Virus record (IMG/VR): IMGVR_UViG_3300034685_000230
Coordinates: 25,472-89,471 of that record
Reading direction: 5' to 3' (one strand)
Source of the DNA: a virus
DNA: 64,000 bases
Shown: in pieces, positions 48,091 to 57,822 of the stretch
How the letters are laid out: each line of letters opens with the position of its first letter
Numbering within the stretch: the first letter of the stretch is position 1
Translations under genes and position numbers: made by a program
Notes under the pieces: generated by a model
What the model saw: the letters and a program-made list of their open reading frames with translations, nothing else
Told to the model about the DNA's origin: nothing
The model's database searches: none

Positions 48091-50006
48091 TGGAAATTTT
48101 TGATAATTTTAAAGAATATTTTCGTAGTGATACAAAGAGTATGGGGTCTGTCTTACTCCAAAAAATGGACTTCTTTAATCTATACGGCTTACCTGAGTAC
48201 AAGCCGTCGCAGGACAACAGTGAGGACAACTACTTGGGATTTATACCCATTGTTATAAGAAGCGCCTCTTTCTACGGTGAGGAAGTAGGGGAAAAAACGT
48301 CCATTGACTCCGACGAGGAAGAAAATAAGAGTATCAACATAAAGCTACCGTGGCTACCCTCCGAGATAGCCGACAGCGTTTCAGTTTCCTACTCGAGAAG
48401 GGGGAATACCGGGGTTCAGTGGCCTGAAGTTTTGTCAAAAACGGCGGCGATGCTGAGTGTAGACTTAGCCAACATCGCTCTCGCTGAGTATAACTCGCAA
48501 AACTTGAGTAAAACCCTTGACTTAGAGTTTATCCTACCGATAAACAGAACACTCCTAACCGCCGGCGGTACTCACTACATGCCGAAAAGGTCGGAGGCCG
48601 AGCTTACAGGTGATACACTCCCCTACAGGGAGGAAAACATTGAAGTTAAGGATTTTATGAAAAACGTTAGAATTTACCTTGGCGCGCTTCAGGGACTAGT
48701 GTACCCCAGATCCTTTGGTTTCCGGTACCCACCGCTGCTGGCGGTGAAGTTAGGTGGTTTGTACAGGGGTTTTAAGGGGTTTCTGAGAGAGGTAAGCATC
48801 CGCACGAGCGAGGAAATGCTGGACTTAGGAAACGAGATGTTTCCGATGATCATCCGCGGTAGCTTACGGTTTATAAACGTTTTCATGTACTCCTGGAGTG
48901 ACACACCCTATAAAAAACTGCAGGCGTTTGTACTGTCTAACAACCCGCAGATTCTGTTCGGTATGGACTACAAGGACGAGGAACTGGTAACAAGCGTGTA
49001 TGCCGGAGAAAACCGACCGGTGAGTTTTCCAGAAATTATTAGTAGTGCAGGCACTCGACCGGTAGACGCCGGTGACCAAACTCTAACACTTATTCAAAGG
49101 ACAAGCGACAGGTACGAGAACTTTAACTACACTAGCGCTGACTACACTAACCTAGACAGAGCGTACCAAAACATGAAAAACTTTGACTACAGCCGAGACT
49201 TTAACACGCTAAACTTTAACCCAGAGGCCGTGCAGCAGATCAACACTGACTTTAGTAGCGTAATGAGTAGCGTAAGCAACGATCAGTTTAACTTTCTAGA
49301 CATAGGCAGTGATAACGAGTCCTTGCTACTGTCGGAAAAAATTCAAAACGCTATAGGTTCAGTGCAGGATGTGTCAGACTACGCTAGTTTACTAACTAAC
49401 ATTAGGGAGAGGGACCTGTTTAGTTCGCTGTCAGCCTTGTCTAGGATAGTTAGGTCTTCAAACTCCGCTTTAGCAGAGCCGGTGCAGAGTGTCATTGACT
49501 TGTACTGGCCAGCGGTTAACATACTGTCTACGATAGACTCCGGCATAAGTTTAAGTAACGTTACTGACTTTTACAGTAACATCTTAGCGCTAGTCAGTGT
49601 TTTAGAGAACTCTACGCTAGTAACTAAGAAAGATTTAGACGAGGCAACATATACTAACAGCCTGTATGTAGAAAAGAGTTCAAACACGCTGAGTGATATA
49701 AACAAAAGTTTAAACAGTAGTGTTACCTACTACGGGGATCTAGCACCCGTAACAACACTGTACTTTTCCAACCTACTGTTGTTAGAAACGGAGATATTAA
49801 AAAGCATGAATAACCTAAAGAATGTCAACCAACTAATGTATGAGAGGTCGCACGACCTTAAGAGTAGGGGTACCCTGTCTGAGGGGGAAGTTGCTAAGTA
49901 CAAGCGAGTCTACGACCAAGCGAAAAAGATAGACACCGCGGTGGCGAGTAACATTAACGAGTTGCTGCGTGTAAACTTAAGCTTGTTTGAAGAGGTACTA
50001 AGCTAA
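48090..50006 (+). CDS. baseplate or tail-tube-cap protein candidate
   Basis: A 638-aa protein; ATGA overlap with the previous stop and TAATG overlap with the next gene. The first 280 residues hold a beta-rich domain (FIPIVIRSASFYGEEVGE, IKLPWLPSEIADSVSVSYS, FPMIIRGSLRFINVFMYSW) resembling phage tail-tube-initiation proteins (gp48/gp54-type). The rest is long helices rich in Asn/Ser. The family call is weak; location between tape measure and gp53-like genes supports a baseplate-tube junction role. Confidence 0.45.
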   Translation: MEIFDNFKEYFRSDTKSMGSVLLQKMDFFNLYGLPEYKPSQDNSEDNYLGFIPIVIRSASFYGEEVGEKTSIDSDEEENKSINIKLPWLPSEIADSVSVSYSRRGNTGVQWPEVLSKTAAMLSVDLANIALAEYNSQNLSKTLDLEFILPINRTLLTAGGTHYMPKRSEAELTGDTLPYREENIEVKDFMKNVRIYLGALQGLVYPRSFGFRYPPLLAVKLGGLYRGFKGFLREVSIRTSEEMLDLGNEMFPMIIRGSLRFINVFMYSWSDTPYKKLQAFVLSNNPQILFGMDYKDEELVTSVYAGENRPVSFPEIISSAGTRPVDAGDQTLTLIQRTSDRYENFNYTSADYTNLDRAYQNMKNFDYSRDFNTLNFNPEAVQQINTDFSSVMSSVSNDQFNFLDIGSDNESLLLSEKIQNAIGSVQDVSDYASLLTNIRERDLFSSLSALSRIVRSSNSALAEPVQSVIDLYWPAVNILSTIDSGISLSNVTDFYSNILALVSVLENSTLVTKKDLDEATYTNSLYVEKSSNTLSDINKSLNSSVTYYGDLAPVTTLYFSNLLLLETEILKSMNNLKNVNQLMYERSHDLKSRGTLSEGEVAKYKRVYDQAKKIDTAVASNINELLRVNLSLFEEVLS

Positions 50007-50392
50007 TGGCGGACTACAGCCAGAGGTTGGAGATTTTAAACCTAAACTACGGGAGAAAGATTTACCCATCCGCCACCGACAGCAGGCACCACATGGCCGT
50101 GAATTCAGAGTTGTACAAGTTTGAGGGTATCGGTGTGCTGCCTTTGTTTTTAAGAAACTTTGCCGGCAGTGTTCCCGAGTACGTGAGCGGAGAGTACGCG
50201 CATAGGGTAAGGGAGGGTGAGGTTAACCGCTTAGACTTGATTTCTTGGAAGTACTACAGGACTCCTGAGCTTTTCTGGGTAATAATGGCGGTTAACGATA
50301 TCGTAAATCCATTTGACGTTGCGGAAGGTACTATCTTAAGAATTATACCTAAGTCTTACGTTGAATACTACTTAATCCGGTACTACAAGTAG
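50006..50392 (+). CDS. baseplate wedge protein (gp53-like)
   Basis: A 128-aa protein. The conserved C-terminal part is present: VREGEVNRLDLISWKYYRTPELFWVIMAVNDIVNPFDVAEGTILRIIP, the LysM-like fold of gp53 and related tail proteins. In T4, gp53 joins wedges around the hub. Starts within the previous stop codon context (TAATGG). Confidence 0.8.
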   Translation: MADYSQRLEILNLNYGRKIYPSATDSRHHMAVNSELYKFEGIGVLPLFLRNFAGSVPEYVSGEYAHRVREGEVNRLDLISWKYYRTPELFWVIMAVNDIVNPFDVAEGTILRIIPKSYVEYYLIRYYK

Positions 50393-50408
50393 GAAGTGGT
50401 GTCTAGCG

Positions 50409-51863
50409 GTGTTTAACACAGTAGAGTATTTTGACTACTTTATAACTAAGGCCAACCTGTCGTGGTACAGTCACAACCCGACTGTGGTTAAGAGCTTCTC
50501 CTACCACTTGTCTCAGTATACCCCGTCTGTATACGCTGAAATCCTACTGATGATTAACGAAGACTATTTTGAAGACTTTAAAAACATTGAGAATTTTCCG
50601 ATTAAGGACAGGACCGTTGAGGTTTGGTTTGAGGACGAGCTGTACAGCCTAAGGCACAACGGTAAGTTTTTCTCCGGACCGTTTAAGTTCTGCGTAGTTA
50701 ACTACGAGGTTACAAAGTTTAGCGTAACGGAGATGGACATTGAGTACAGCGATATTAACGCCGGCAAGCTGATCAGTCTAAAGTGTGTCGACCCTATCTT
50801 TTACACAATGCAGCTGAGTGAGAAGTTTGAGTCGTACGGTAAGACCACCGTGTCTAACATTGTGAGTAAGATAGTAGTAAGAAACGGTGGGAGAGTAAGC
50901 AAGATAGTACCGACCGACTACAGCTACAACTGGCTACAGGCACAGCTAACTGATTACGAGATGATTAGGTCGATGCTACCCTACGCTAGGTCGACTAGCG
51001 GGGAGCTACTCTACAACTTCTTTATGTTCAACGGTGAGGCGTACTTTGCCCCGATTACGCAGAGCTTAAAAACCCCGTACGTTGTAAACTTAGACATGAT
51101 TAAAAACTCTAAGGAATTGGTCAACATCACTAACTTTAAGAGTTTGATAGAGAAGTACGGTAGTAGGGACAGCTTGGTGCACCTTGACCGGGGCTACAGT
51201 AGCTTTAAGGGCTTCAAGCCGGACTCAATGTCTAAACAGAGTTACATTGGGTTGAGAAAACCCGAAGACGAAAAGTTCGGTGGTCTCGGTGGACTCGGTG
51301 GTTTGGGTAGTTTAGTAGGAGGCTTTAGCGGTGCGAGTCTAATCAGTGAGAGTCTGATCAGCAACAACCCACTGCTTAACCCCGTTCCGAGCTACACTGA
51401 CATTGTACAAGACTACAGCAACGTTAAGGACTTTAAGTTGGAAGTGCCGAGTTTAACCCCTGAGCAGGAGGGGATTCTAAATCCGGCGCTAAGAGTTTCC
51501 GACAAAAGACAGCACAGGGGGTTAGCCTCCCAGTACATCACCGGTAGTATTGACGAAGAGGAGTTACAGGAGATTTACATCTCTAACCTAAGGCACAGGG
51601 TGCATACCTTTGGAAAACTAGTAGACACCTTTATAGAGGTTATACCTGAGTTGACTCCGCTAAGCTGCATCGAGATCGTAAGCTTGGAGGGTGATAAGCT
51701 TAAGGATCTAAACGGCTTGTACTACATAGCTTCCGTAACCTACAACTACGGGATGACTAACACGCACCCATACCAACCGTACATGCGTGTAGTACTGTGC
51801 TCCGAGCTTGACTCAAAGGGTATGGAGAACCCAGAGGGAGAGGCAATGTTCTATGTCTTCTAG
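50409..51863 (+). CDS. baseplate hub protein (gp27-like)
   Basis: A 484-aa protein, GTG start with GGAAGTGGTG upstream. It is rich in beta-strands: RTVEVWFEDELYSLRHNGKFFSGPFKF, NAGKLISLKCVDPIFYTMQL, TVSNIVSKIVVRNGGRVSKI. These resemble the tube-like domains of gp27/gpD hub proteins, which form the trimeric platform for the spike. A Gly-rich insert (GGLGGLGGLGSLVGGFSG) is near residue 300. The stop overlaps the spike gene start. Confidence 0.65.
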   Translation: MFNTVEYFDYFITKANLSWYSHNPTVVKSFSYHLSQYTPSVYAEILLMINEDYFEDFKNIENFPIKDRTVEVWFEDELYSLRHNGKFFSGPFKFCVVNYEVTKFSVTEMDIEYSDINAGKLISLKCVDPIFYTMQLSEKFESYGKTTVSNIVSKIVVRNGGRVSKIVPTDYSYNWLQAQLTDYEMIRSMLPYARSTSGELLYNFFMFNGEAYFAPITQSLKTPYVVNLDMIKNSKELVNITNFKSLIEKYGSRDSLVHLDRGYSSFKGFKPDSMSKQSYIGLRKPEDEKFGGLGGLGGLGSLVGGFSGASLISESLISNNPLLNPVPSYTDIVQDYSNVKDFKLEVPSLTPEQEGILNPALRVSDKRQHRGLASQYITGSIDEEELQEIYISNLRHRVHTFGKLVDTFIEVIPELTPLSCIEIVSLEGDKLKDLNGLYYIASVTYNYGMTNTHPYQPYMRVVLCSELDSKGMENPEGEAMFYVF

Positions 51864-53016
51864 ACTTACAGGTGTGTATATAGGCTTAGTGGTAGACAAC
51901 GATGATCCGAAAAAACTCGGTAGGTTAAAAGTGTCCGTACCGAGTGTGTACGGAAACATTAAGACGGAAGACCTACCGTGGTCAGAACCGTGCTTTCCGT
52001 ACGGTCACACCGACAAGGGGATATTTTTTATCCCCGAGTTGAACTCCCTCGTGTCAGTCATGTTCGTAAACGGAAGTCCCTACAAACCGCTGTGGCTAGG
52101 CTCAATCTTTAGGGAGAATGAAAACGTTGTACCCTCGGAGGCTAAGGACGTTTACCCGAGTAGAAAGATAATAAAGACAAACACCGGGTACCTGATGTTT
52201 GACGACGACTCGCAGTACATTGAGCTTAAGCACCGGTGTGGGTCCAGGATAAGCCTCTCGAGCGACGGTGACGTTACAATTCACGCGGCGCACGACGTTG
52301 TTATCTTGGCAGACCACCAGATCATGATGGACTTGACAAGCAAGGAGCGGGTAGTACCCTTAAAGTACATCAAGCTGCAGGCGGAGCTAGACTTTATGTC
52401 GGCGAGTGAAAGGGCTAGCTACGCGGCGGAGTTGGAAGAGTACAACGTAAGGGTCAACACTAACTGCGGCGACCAGTCCAACGTCGTGTACCAGCGGAGT
52501 TCAACGGGTGGGCCGAGTTTAGGAAACAAGTGCAAGTCTCAGAGCGTTTCCCCGATCAGGCAGTGGGGTGCGACCCAGCGTCAAGCTAGTAGTAGCATGA
52601 AGCAGTACTACAAGCAGAGTATTACGACTCTAAAGAAACATAGAAAGGGTAGTATAGACTACAGGTTTAGCGCTGAGTTCGCTTCTAGAATAGAGGCGGC
52701 TTTGGACGAAATGCAGCAGATTGAGCCGGCTTTGTACGATAAGTTTCAGTTTACCGACGGTTTTCGGGAGGAAAACAGGTACGGGGCGTCCGACTCTATG
52801 CACAAGTACGGCGCGGCCTTTGACTTTAACTACAGCTCTTACGACTGCAACGAGAGGGAGAAAGTGTACTACATATTCGCTAAACACGGTATAGCTTGCC
52901 CCTTAGACACGTGGAACGGTCAGGATGAGGGAATGCACATGGAGCCGGCGGCGTCGCGCTACAACGGAGTCTACAGAGCGATAGTAGTAGAGGAAAGTGA
53001 AACACTACCCGGCTAG
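51853..53016 (+). CDS. central spike protein (gp5-like OB domain) with C-terminal M15 peptidase
   Basis: 387 aa from ATG 51853 (MSSRLTGVYIG), overlapping the previous stop by 11 nt. The N-terminal gp5/VgrG OB fold reads YIGLVVDNDDPKKLGRLKVSVPSVYG and NSLVSVMFVNGSPYKPLWLGSI, followed by a short beta-prism start (TGYLMFDDDSQYIELKH, ISLSSDGDVTIHAAHD). The C-terminal zinc peptidase reads FTDGFREENRYGASDSMHKYGAAFDF and DEGMHMEP (H-x6-D, H-x-x-P region). T4 gp5 carries a lysozyme instead. It would pierce the envelope and cut wall peptides. Confidence 0.82.
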   Translation: MSSRLTGVYIGLVVDNDDPKKLGRLKVSVPSVYGNIKTEDLPWSEPCFPYGHTDKGIFFIPELNSLVSVMFVNGSPYKPLWLGSIFRENENVVPSEAKDVYPSRKIIKTNTGYLMFDDDSQYIELKHRCGSRISLSSDGDVTIHAAHDVVILADHQIMMDLTSKERVVPLKYIKLQAELDFMSASERASYAAELEEYNVRVNTNCGDQSNVVYQRSSTGGPSLGNKCKSQSVSPIRQWGATQRQASSSMKQYYKQSITTLKKHRKGSIDYRFSAEFASRIEAALDEMQQIEPALYDKFQFTDGFREENRYGASDSMHKYGAAFDFNYSSYDCNEREKVYYIFAKHGIACPLDTWNGQDEGMHMEPAASRYNGVYRAIVVEESETLPG

Positions 53017-53081
53017 CGGTGACTTACTCGCTGCGACGGTGCTTTTTAGTAAATAAAATTAATCCCAAGGTGATGAGCTAA

Positions 53082-53504
53082 GTGTCATACACGTACGAGT
53101 ACACGTACCCTAAGAACAGGGAGGCGGCCGGCTACAGCGGGCCGGTGCCTTTACTTATTGAGACTGAAACTTACGCTCCAGGTATAATGGAGGTAAACGA
53201 CCACCGTAACTTAATCCGCGCCTCCCTGCAGAGAATACTGGGGACCTCTAGAGGCGAGAGGGTCATGCAGCCGGAGTTTGGCCACAGCCTCAAGCGGATA
53301 CTGTTTGAGCCTTTAGACGAGATTATAATTGAAGATCTAAAGAGGGAAATATACAGCATTGTTAGCACTCAGGAACCTAGAATTGAGGTAAGAGACGTGT
53401 ACTTTGACTTAGACTACGACAACCACACTATCGCGATCGCGGTGTCTTTCTACTACAGGAGAAGTGGGGTTGAAGACTACTTTAACTTTTACATTAGGGG
53501 CTAA
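53082..53504 (+). CDS. baseplate wedge protein gp25-like
   Basis: 140 aa from a GTG with AAGGTG upstream. The GPW/gp25 family core is clear: HRNLIRASLQRILGTSRGERVMQPEFGHSLKRILFEPLDE...EDLKREIYSIVSTQEPRIEV. A lysozyme-like small protein without catalytic residues, it is the trigger element of the wedge that contacts the sheath. About 65 bases before it hold no gene. Confidence 0.92.
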   Translation: MSYTYEYTYPKNREAAGYSGPVPLLIETETYAPGIMEVNDHRNLIRASLQRILGTSRGERVMQPEFGHSLKRILFEPLDEIIIEDLKREIYSIVSTQEPRIEVRDVYFDLDYDNHTIAIAVSFYYRRSGVEDYFNFYIRG

Positions 53505-53519
53505 GGGGTATGTATAGTA

Positions 53520-55868
53520 ATGAATAATTTGAACTTGATAGACATTGAAAGACTACCGGTTGACTTTGAGGAAATTGTAGAGCTACTTAAGAACAGGGTG
53601 CAGTCTAGACTACCCAACAGGTGGACAGACTTTTTAGCTAGTAACTTTGGTGTTGAGTTGTTGGAAGCTTTCGCTTACGAAGCAACGCTTATGAACTACT
53701 ACTTAAACATGAGTGTCAACGAGTGTTTCTTACCAACGGCTAAGACTAAGACGGGAGTCTACTCTCTAGCAAAAACGATAGGGTACAACCCTAGTCCCCC
53801 GAGTCAGTCGGTCGTAATGTTAAGGTTTTACCTGGACAGCCCTTACCCTAAGAATATAATCATTCCTAAGTACACTACCGCCGTGTCAAAGAGCGGAGTA
53901 CCGTTCTACACTACTGAGAACAAGGTGCTGTACAGCGGGGAGACTAGTGTCAACGTTAGGGCAAAGTCCGGAACTCTAGTAGAGGAGTCTCTAATCTCTA
54001 CGGGCGAGCCGCGGAGGAGGTACAGGCTAAGGCAGTTTCCTGTCAACTCCGTAGAAACGCTGACCGTTAACGATGAGTTATACACCCAAGTAGACTTTAT
54101 CGACACTCTAGGGCAAAACAGTTACTTCACGGTTGACTACGACGACGAGTTTAACGCGTACGTATCATTCGGTGACGGAAACTACGGTATAAACCCAGCT
54201 AAAAACTTGATTATTAACGTACTGTACACTGTGGGGGCGAACTTAGACCACAACGTTATGCCCTTTCAGATTACTACGATAAACAACTTTATCTTTGACG
54301 CTGATAACAACATTGTACCGAACATCAAAGTAGTAAACGACCAGGGTGCCGTCGGGGCTTCAGACAGCGAGTCTATAAGTGAGGTAAAGAGAAACGCGCC
54401 GAGTATATACAGGACTCAGGGTAGGTGTGTAACGCGACAGGACTTTGAAGACGTAACTCTCATGATCCCGGGAGTAGAGAAAGTTTCAGTCATCGACAAC
54501 TCTATGATGGAAGAGATAGGGATATTCGGCGTTAAGGTGTGTGTAATTCCAAAGAATCAGAAGTACCCAACCGAGGCGTTTAAGAGTTACGTTAGAGACT
54601 ACTTGGAGGATAAAAAAATTGTATCTACCCAAGTAGACGTTATAGATCCTACGTTTATACCCTACGACGTTAGCATAAGTGTGGGTATCAACCCAAGCGT
54701 GTCCTCGTCGGTTGTTTCAAACAAAATACGTGAGGTTGTCGGTGGTTACCTAAGCTACCGAAACCGTGATTTTGGGGAAGAGGTTTCAAGGCAGGAGCTG
54801 TACAGGTTGATTTCAGGCATTTCGGAAATTAACACTATTCACAACTTAGCGGTCAGTGAGAACCGCTCGATATACGTAACGGAGGTACCCTCTCCAGATA
54901 GAGTAAGGTTTGTTGACGATATAAACATGCTAAAACCCGGCGCCGTGGTTAACATACTGAGCTTAGACAAAGAGCTGGTCCTAACTACAAAAATTACGAG
55001 TATCAACGAAGAGTTGAGCGAGGCTACTATCGAGGACGCAGTTACGGCAGACATGAACGTAGGGTACGGTAGCTTGATATACCCAGAGTTGGAAACGAGC
55101 GTAGCTCACGCGTACGGGGAGAAGGAGATCTCCTTCAAGGTAAGTTACCTAACGGGTGGGCAGCAGATTGACTACACGCTGATGAACTTTTCTAACACTA
55201 CCGTCTACTTCAGCGACCTACCGAACAGGTACTATAAGGTGTTGTTTAAGATTAGCAATAAGTTATACTTGAGCGAGCCCGTTGACCGGGATATCCCCGC
55301 TGGTACAAAGATAGTCATCGTTAGTAAGAAGTACGTTCCAACGCTTAAGGCGAGCGTTTCAAGGGGTTCAAACACGCTCCTCTTCACCGACTATCCGAGG
55401 TTTTCTAAGGGTACTGAGTTAGTTAAAAATGCTATGATCTCCTTTGTCTCCGACACCGTAGCGATGGTAAAGAGTGGATCGACTGTAGACTACATGGGGA
55501 CAGCCGTAGACTTAAACTATTTGGTTAGGGTAACTCAAGTTTACGTTGACAAGAGTAGAGTTTTTGAGGAGAATTTAGACTACAGGCTAGTAAACGACGG
55601 GAAGGTTATAGAGTGGACGTCAGTGGGAAGGTCAAAGATAACACCCAACACAAAGTTTTACGTTGACATTGTTAGGAAAGTCGTTAACGTTTCCGACACC
55701 GATCTTGTCTACTACGTTAAACACGTAGACAAGAAAAAAGCTATAATTACACCGACAACGGCTGTTAGCATGGATGAGCTAACAACGTTTGACTACACGA
55801 CTGAGACTTACATTCTACTACCCAACGAGATTGCTGACGTGGGTAACGTTAGCATTACCGTCGTGTAA
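53520..55868 (+). CDS. baseplate wedge protein, gp6/Baseplate-J-like
   Basis: A 782-aa protein. The N-terminal RLPVDFEEIVELLKNRVQSRLPNRWTDF and VELLEAFAYEATLMNYYLNMSVNECF, then KTIGYNPSPPSQSVVMLRF, are typical of the gp6/J family. The body continues with SISEVKRNAPSIYRTQGRCVTRQDFE, a conserved J-family block, and a C-terminal extension of beta repeats. It forms the ring that links wedges and controls baseplate opening. Confidence 0.88.
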   Translation: MNNLNLIDIERLPVDFEEIVELLKNRVQSRLPNRWTDFLASNFGVELLEAFAYEATLMNYYLNMSVNECFLPTAKTKTGVYSLAKTIGYNPSPPSQSVVMLRFYLDSPYPKNIIIPKYTTAVSKSGVPFYTTENKVLYSGETSVNVRAKSGTLVEESLISTGEPRRRYRLRQFPVNSVETLTVNDELYTQVDFIDTLGQNSYFTVDYDDEFNAYVSFGDGNYGINPAKNLIINVLYTVGANLDHNVMPFQITTINNFIFDADNNIVPNIKVVNDQGAVGASDSESISEVKRNAPSIYRTQGRCVTRQDFEDVTLMIPGVEKVSVIDNSMMEEIGIFGVKVCVIPKNQKYPTEAFKSYVRDYLEDKKIVSTQVDVIDPTFIPYDVSISVGINPSVSSSVVSNKIREVVGGYLSYRNRDFGEEVSRQELYRLISGISEINTIHNLAVSENRSIYVTEVPSPDRVRFVDDINMLKPGAVVNILSLDKELVLTTKITSINEELSEATIEDAVTADMNVGYGSLIYPELETSVAHAYGEKEISFKVSYLTGGQQIDYTLMNFSNTTVYFSDLPNRYYKVLFKISNKLYLSEPVDRDIPAGTKIVIVSKKYVPTLKASVSRGSNTLLFTDYPRFSKGTELVKNAMISFVSDTVAMVKSGSTVDYMGTAVDLNYLVRVTQVYVDKSRVFEENLDYRLVNDGKVIEWTSVGRSKITPNTKFYVDIVRKVVNVSDTDLVYYVKHVDKKKAIITPTTAVSMDELTTFDYTTETYILLPNEIADVGNVSITVV

Positions 55869-55883
55869 TAGGGAGCTGTGCCG

Positions 55884-57119
55884 ATGGCGTTTCTATACTC
55901 CGTACTACCGGAGTACACTAAAAACAGTGACGTTTTAACAGACAGTAACGCTCGGGGTAGGGTAAAGTCTCTAGAAGAGTTTCTAAACACGGTCGACGAG
56001 GAAATATTCGACGTTGTAGCGGACTCGGTGAGAGAGATACTGTCGTTTGGGTCCGTCTACGAGATAAGTGACGAGTACCTACCGTACTTAGCCTACTTGC
56101 TAGGCTACAAGTGGAACTACAGCTTAGACTTAAGCATACAGAGAAACCTGCTGGCTAACATACTAAGGTTGTACAAGAGAAAGGGAACTAAGTTTTCGTT
56201 TAACTTTAGCTTGTACAACCTGGACCCGTCAATATCTTTGTACGAGCCGTATAAAGACATTTTTATACTGAATAAGTCTGGTTTTGACGAGTTTGACTAC
56301 GAGAGCTACCCTAGCTTTACTCTGAAAGCGCCGGTGCGTGCAGCTACCGTAGGGAGTATAGAACTAAGTGGGATACAGGTAGTAGACGGCGTAAGGGTTA
56401 AGAGCGGAGACAGAGTGTTAGTTAAAAACCAGAGTGACCCTACGGAAAACGGCGTGTACACCGCCGGGGAGAGTAGCTGGGTTAGGTCGGAAGACGCTGA
56501 CGCGGAGTCGGAGTTGCTGTACTCCCTGTACTACGTAGAAGAGGGGTTAGTCAACAAGAACAAGGGGTGGGTCTGCACAGGTGCGGATTTAACTAGCGGT
56601 GTAGTCTTTGAGAGGCTTAAGTTTAAGGGAGTGAAAAAATACCACCTGTCTAGTAGGAATTACTACTCTTGGGGGATCCTAGTATTAAGCCTGAGTAGCT
56701 TATACCCCGAAACCTACGACCTACTAGCAATGGTTAAGCCGGCGGGTTGGAAGGCAATAGTTGAGCTACAGCACAAGCTGTACTACAGCTGGCACTATAA
56801 AGTGGAGGGTACCGCGAGAAGCAGCTACATTAGTACTGTAAACTTGGCAGGTATAAGTCCCGAAATAGACAAAGATTACTACAGCAGCTTTGTAAATTCT
56901 ATTCACTACTACGATCTAAGAACGCTGTACAGTATAACGTTTGCGGGTAGCACGTTTAGTCTGGGTGGTAGCTACCACAGCAGCTTGCTTAACGGTACAA
57001 CGCTAAACGACATAGGGTTTTACAACCTGTACTACGAAACCGAGAGCAGCAGCTACACTTTGCTAAGGTACCCAGCGCAGTATTTGTACCACTCTAACAC
57101 CCAGCCTAGCTGGTGGTAG
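55884..57119 (+). CDS. tail protein I-like (P2 gpI family)
   Basis: 411 aa from ATG 55884, 8 nt after GGGAG; a GTG lies at 55878. The gpI-type core is YEISDEYLPYLAYLLGYKWNYSLDLSIQRNLLANILRLYKRKGTKFSFNF, where the K-R-K-G-T motif after a helix is diagnostic. A central insert (VRVKSGDRVLVKNQSDPTENGVYTAGESSWVRSEDAD) looks like the beta-strand module seen in tail-fibre proteins. It connects wedges with fibres. Confidence 0.78.
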   Translation: MAFLYSVLPEYTKNSDVLTDSNARGRVKSLEEFLNTVDEEIFDVVADSVREILSFGSVYEISDEYLPYLAYLLGYKWNYSLDLSIQRNLLANILRLYKRKGTKFSFNFSLYNLDPSISLYEPYKDIFILNKSGFDEFDYESYPSFTLKAPVRAATVGSIELSGIQVVDGVRVKSGDRVLVKNQSDPTENGVYTAGESSWVRSEDADAESELLYSLYYVEEGLVNKNKGWVCTGADLTSGVVFERLKFKGVKKYHLSSRNYYSWGILVLSLSSLYPETYDLLAMVKPAGWKAIVELQHKLYYSWHYKVEGTARSSYISTVNLAGISPEIDKDYYSSFVNSIHYYDLRTLYSITFAGSTFSLGGSYHSSLLNGTTLNDIGFYNLYYETESSSYTLLRYPAQYLYHSNTQPSWW

Positions 57120-57189
57120 AGTTATAAAAGTATTTTTTTGTATTTTTTAATTTGAAATTAATCATATAACAATCTTGGGGGAGTACTTA

Positions 57190-57807
57190 ATGGTTGCAAA
57201 CATATCCCCCGCAGTATCTCCGTATATTGCGAGGACGAAAAAGGCTATCGAATTTTTCGAGGCGAACGAAGACAAGACTCAACAGACTGGGCTAATGGTG
57301 TGTATCGCCGGCGGACCGGGAGACGAGACAGACTGGCCTAGCGGACCCCCGCTACCGACGCTGGACACGACTCAGCTGACTTACGTGAAGGGTTTTAAGA
57401 GATACAACGAGATGTACTTTGTTGTACCGAGTACGTACGGAACCTTAAACATAGGCAACATTAGCTGGCTGAAGGTAGACTTGATAGACCCGCCGGACCC
57501 AAGCGTGTGGATGTCTAGGTACCTAAACGTGATAAACCAGCAGTCTCGGTGGCTGTTTGTCAGCGCGCTGCTGGGTGCGGGTGAGGCGGACACCGCGGCC
57601 TACAAGCAGGTAGGGTTGTACAGCAGCCTTAAAGTACTCGGTGACTACAACAAGGACTTCTTTACGCCGGCTGAGATTTCAAAAACGGGAACTGACGTTT
57701 CAAACTATAAGTACGACGGGATACTGGAGCTGTACCAGAATAAGGAAAACTTAGTGTCTAGGTCAAGCGACTTGATAGACTACTTCGCTTGGGTCTTAGA
57801 ATTCTAA
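57190..57807 (+). CDS. tail/baseplate protein of unknown function
   Basis: 205 aa from ATG 57190, preceded by TTGGGGGAG; the frame is open to a TTG at 57175. Beta-rich with many Tyr/Pro (GGPGDETDWPSGPPLPTLDT). Between the I-like protein and a large fibre-type protein, it is probably a fibre connector. No family recognised. Confidence 0.55.
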   Translation: MVANISPAVSPYIARTKKAIEFFEANEDKTQQTGLMVCIAGGPGDETDWPSGPPLPTLDTTQLTYVKGFKRYNEMYFVVPSTYGTLNIGNISWLKVDLIDPPDPSVWMSRYLNVINQQSRWLFVSALLGAGEADTAAYKQVGLYSSLKVLGDYNKDFFTPAEISKTGTDVSNYKYDGILELYQNKENLVSRSSDLIDYFAWVLEF

Positions 57808-57822
57808 AGGGTGGTTGTGTGA

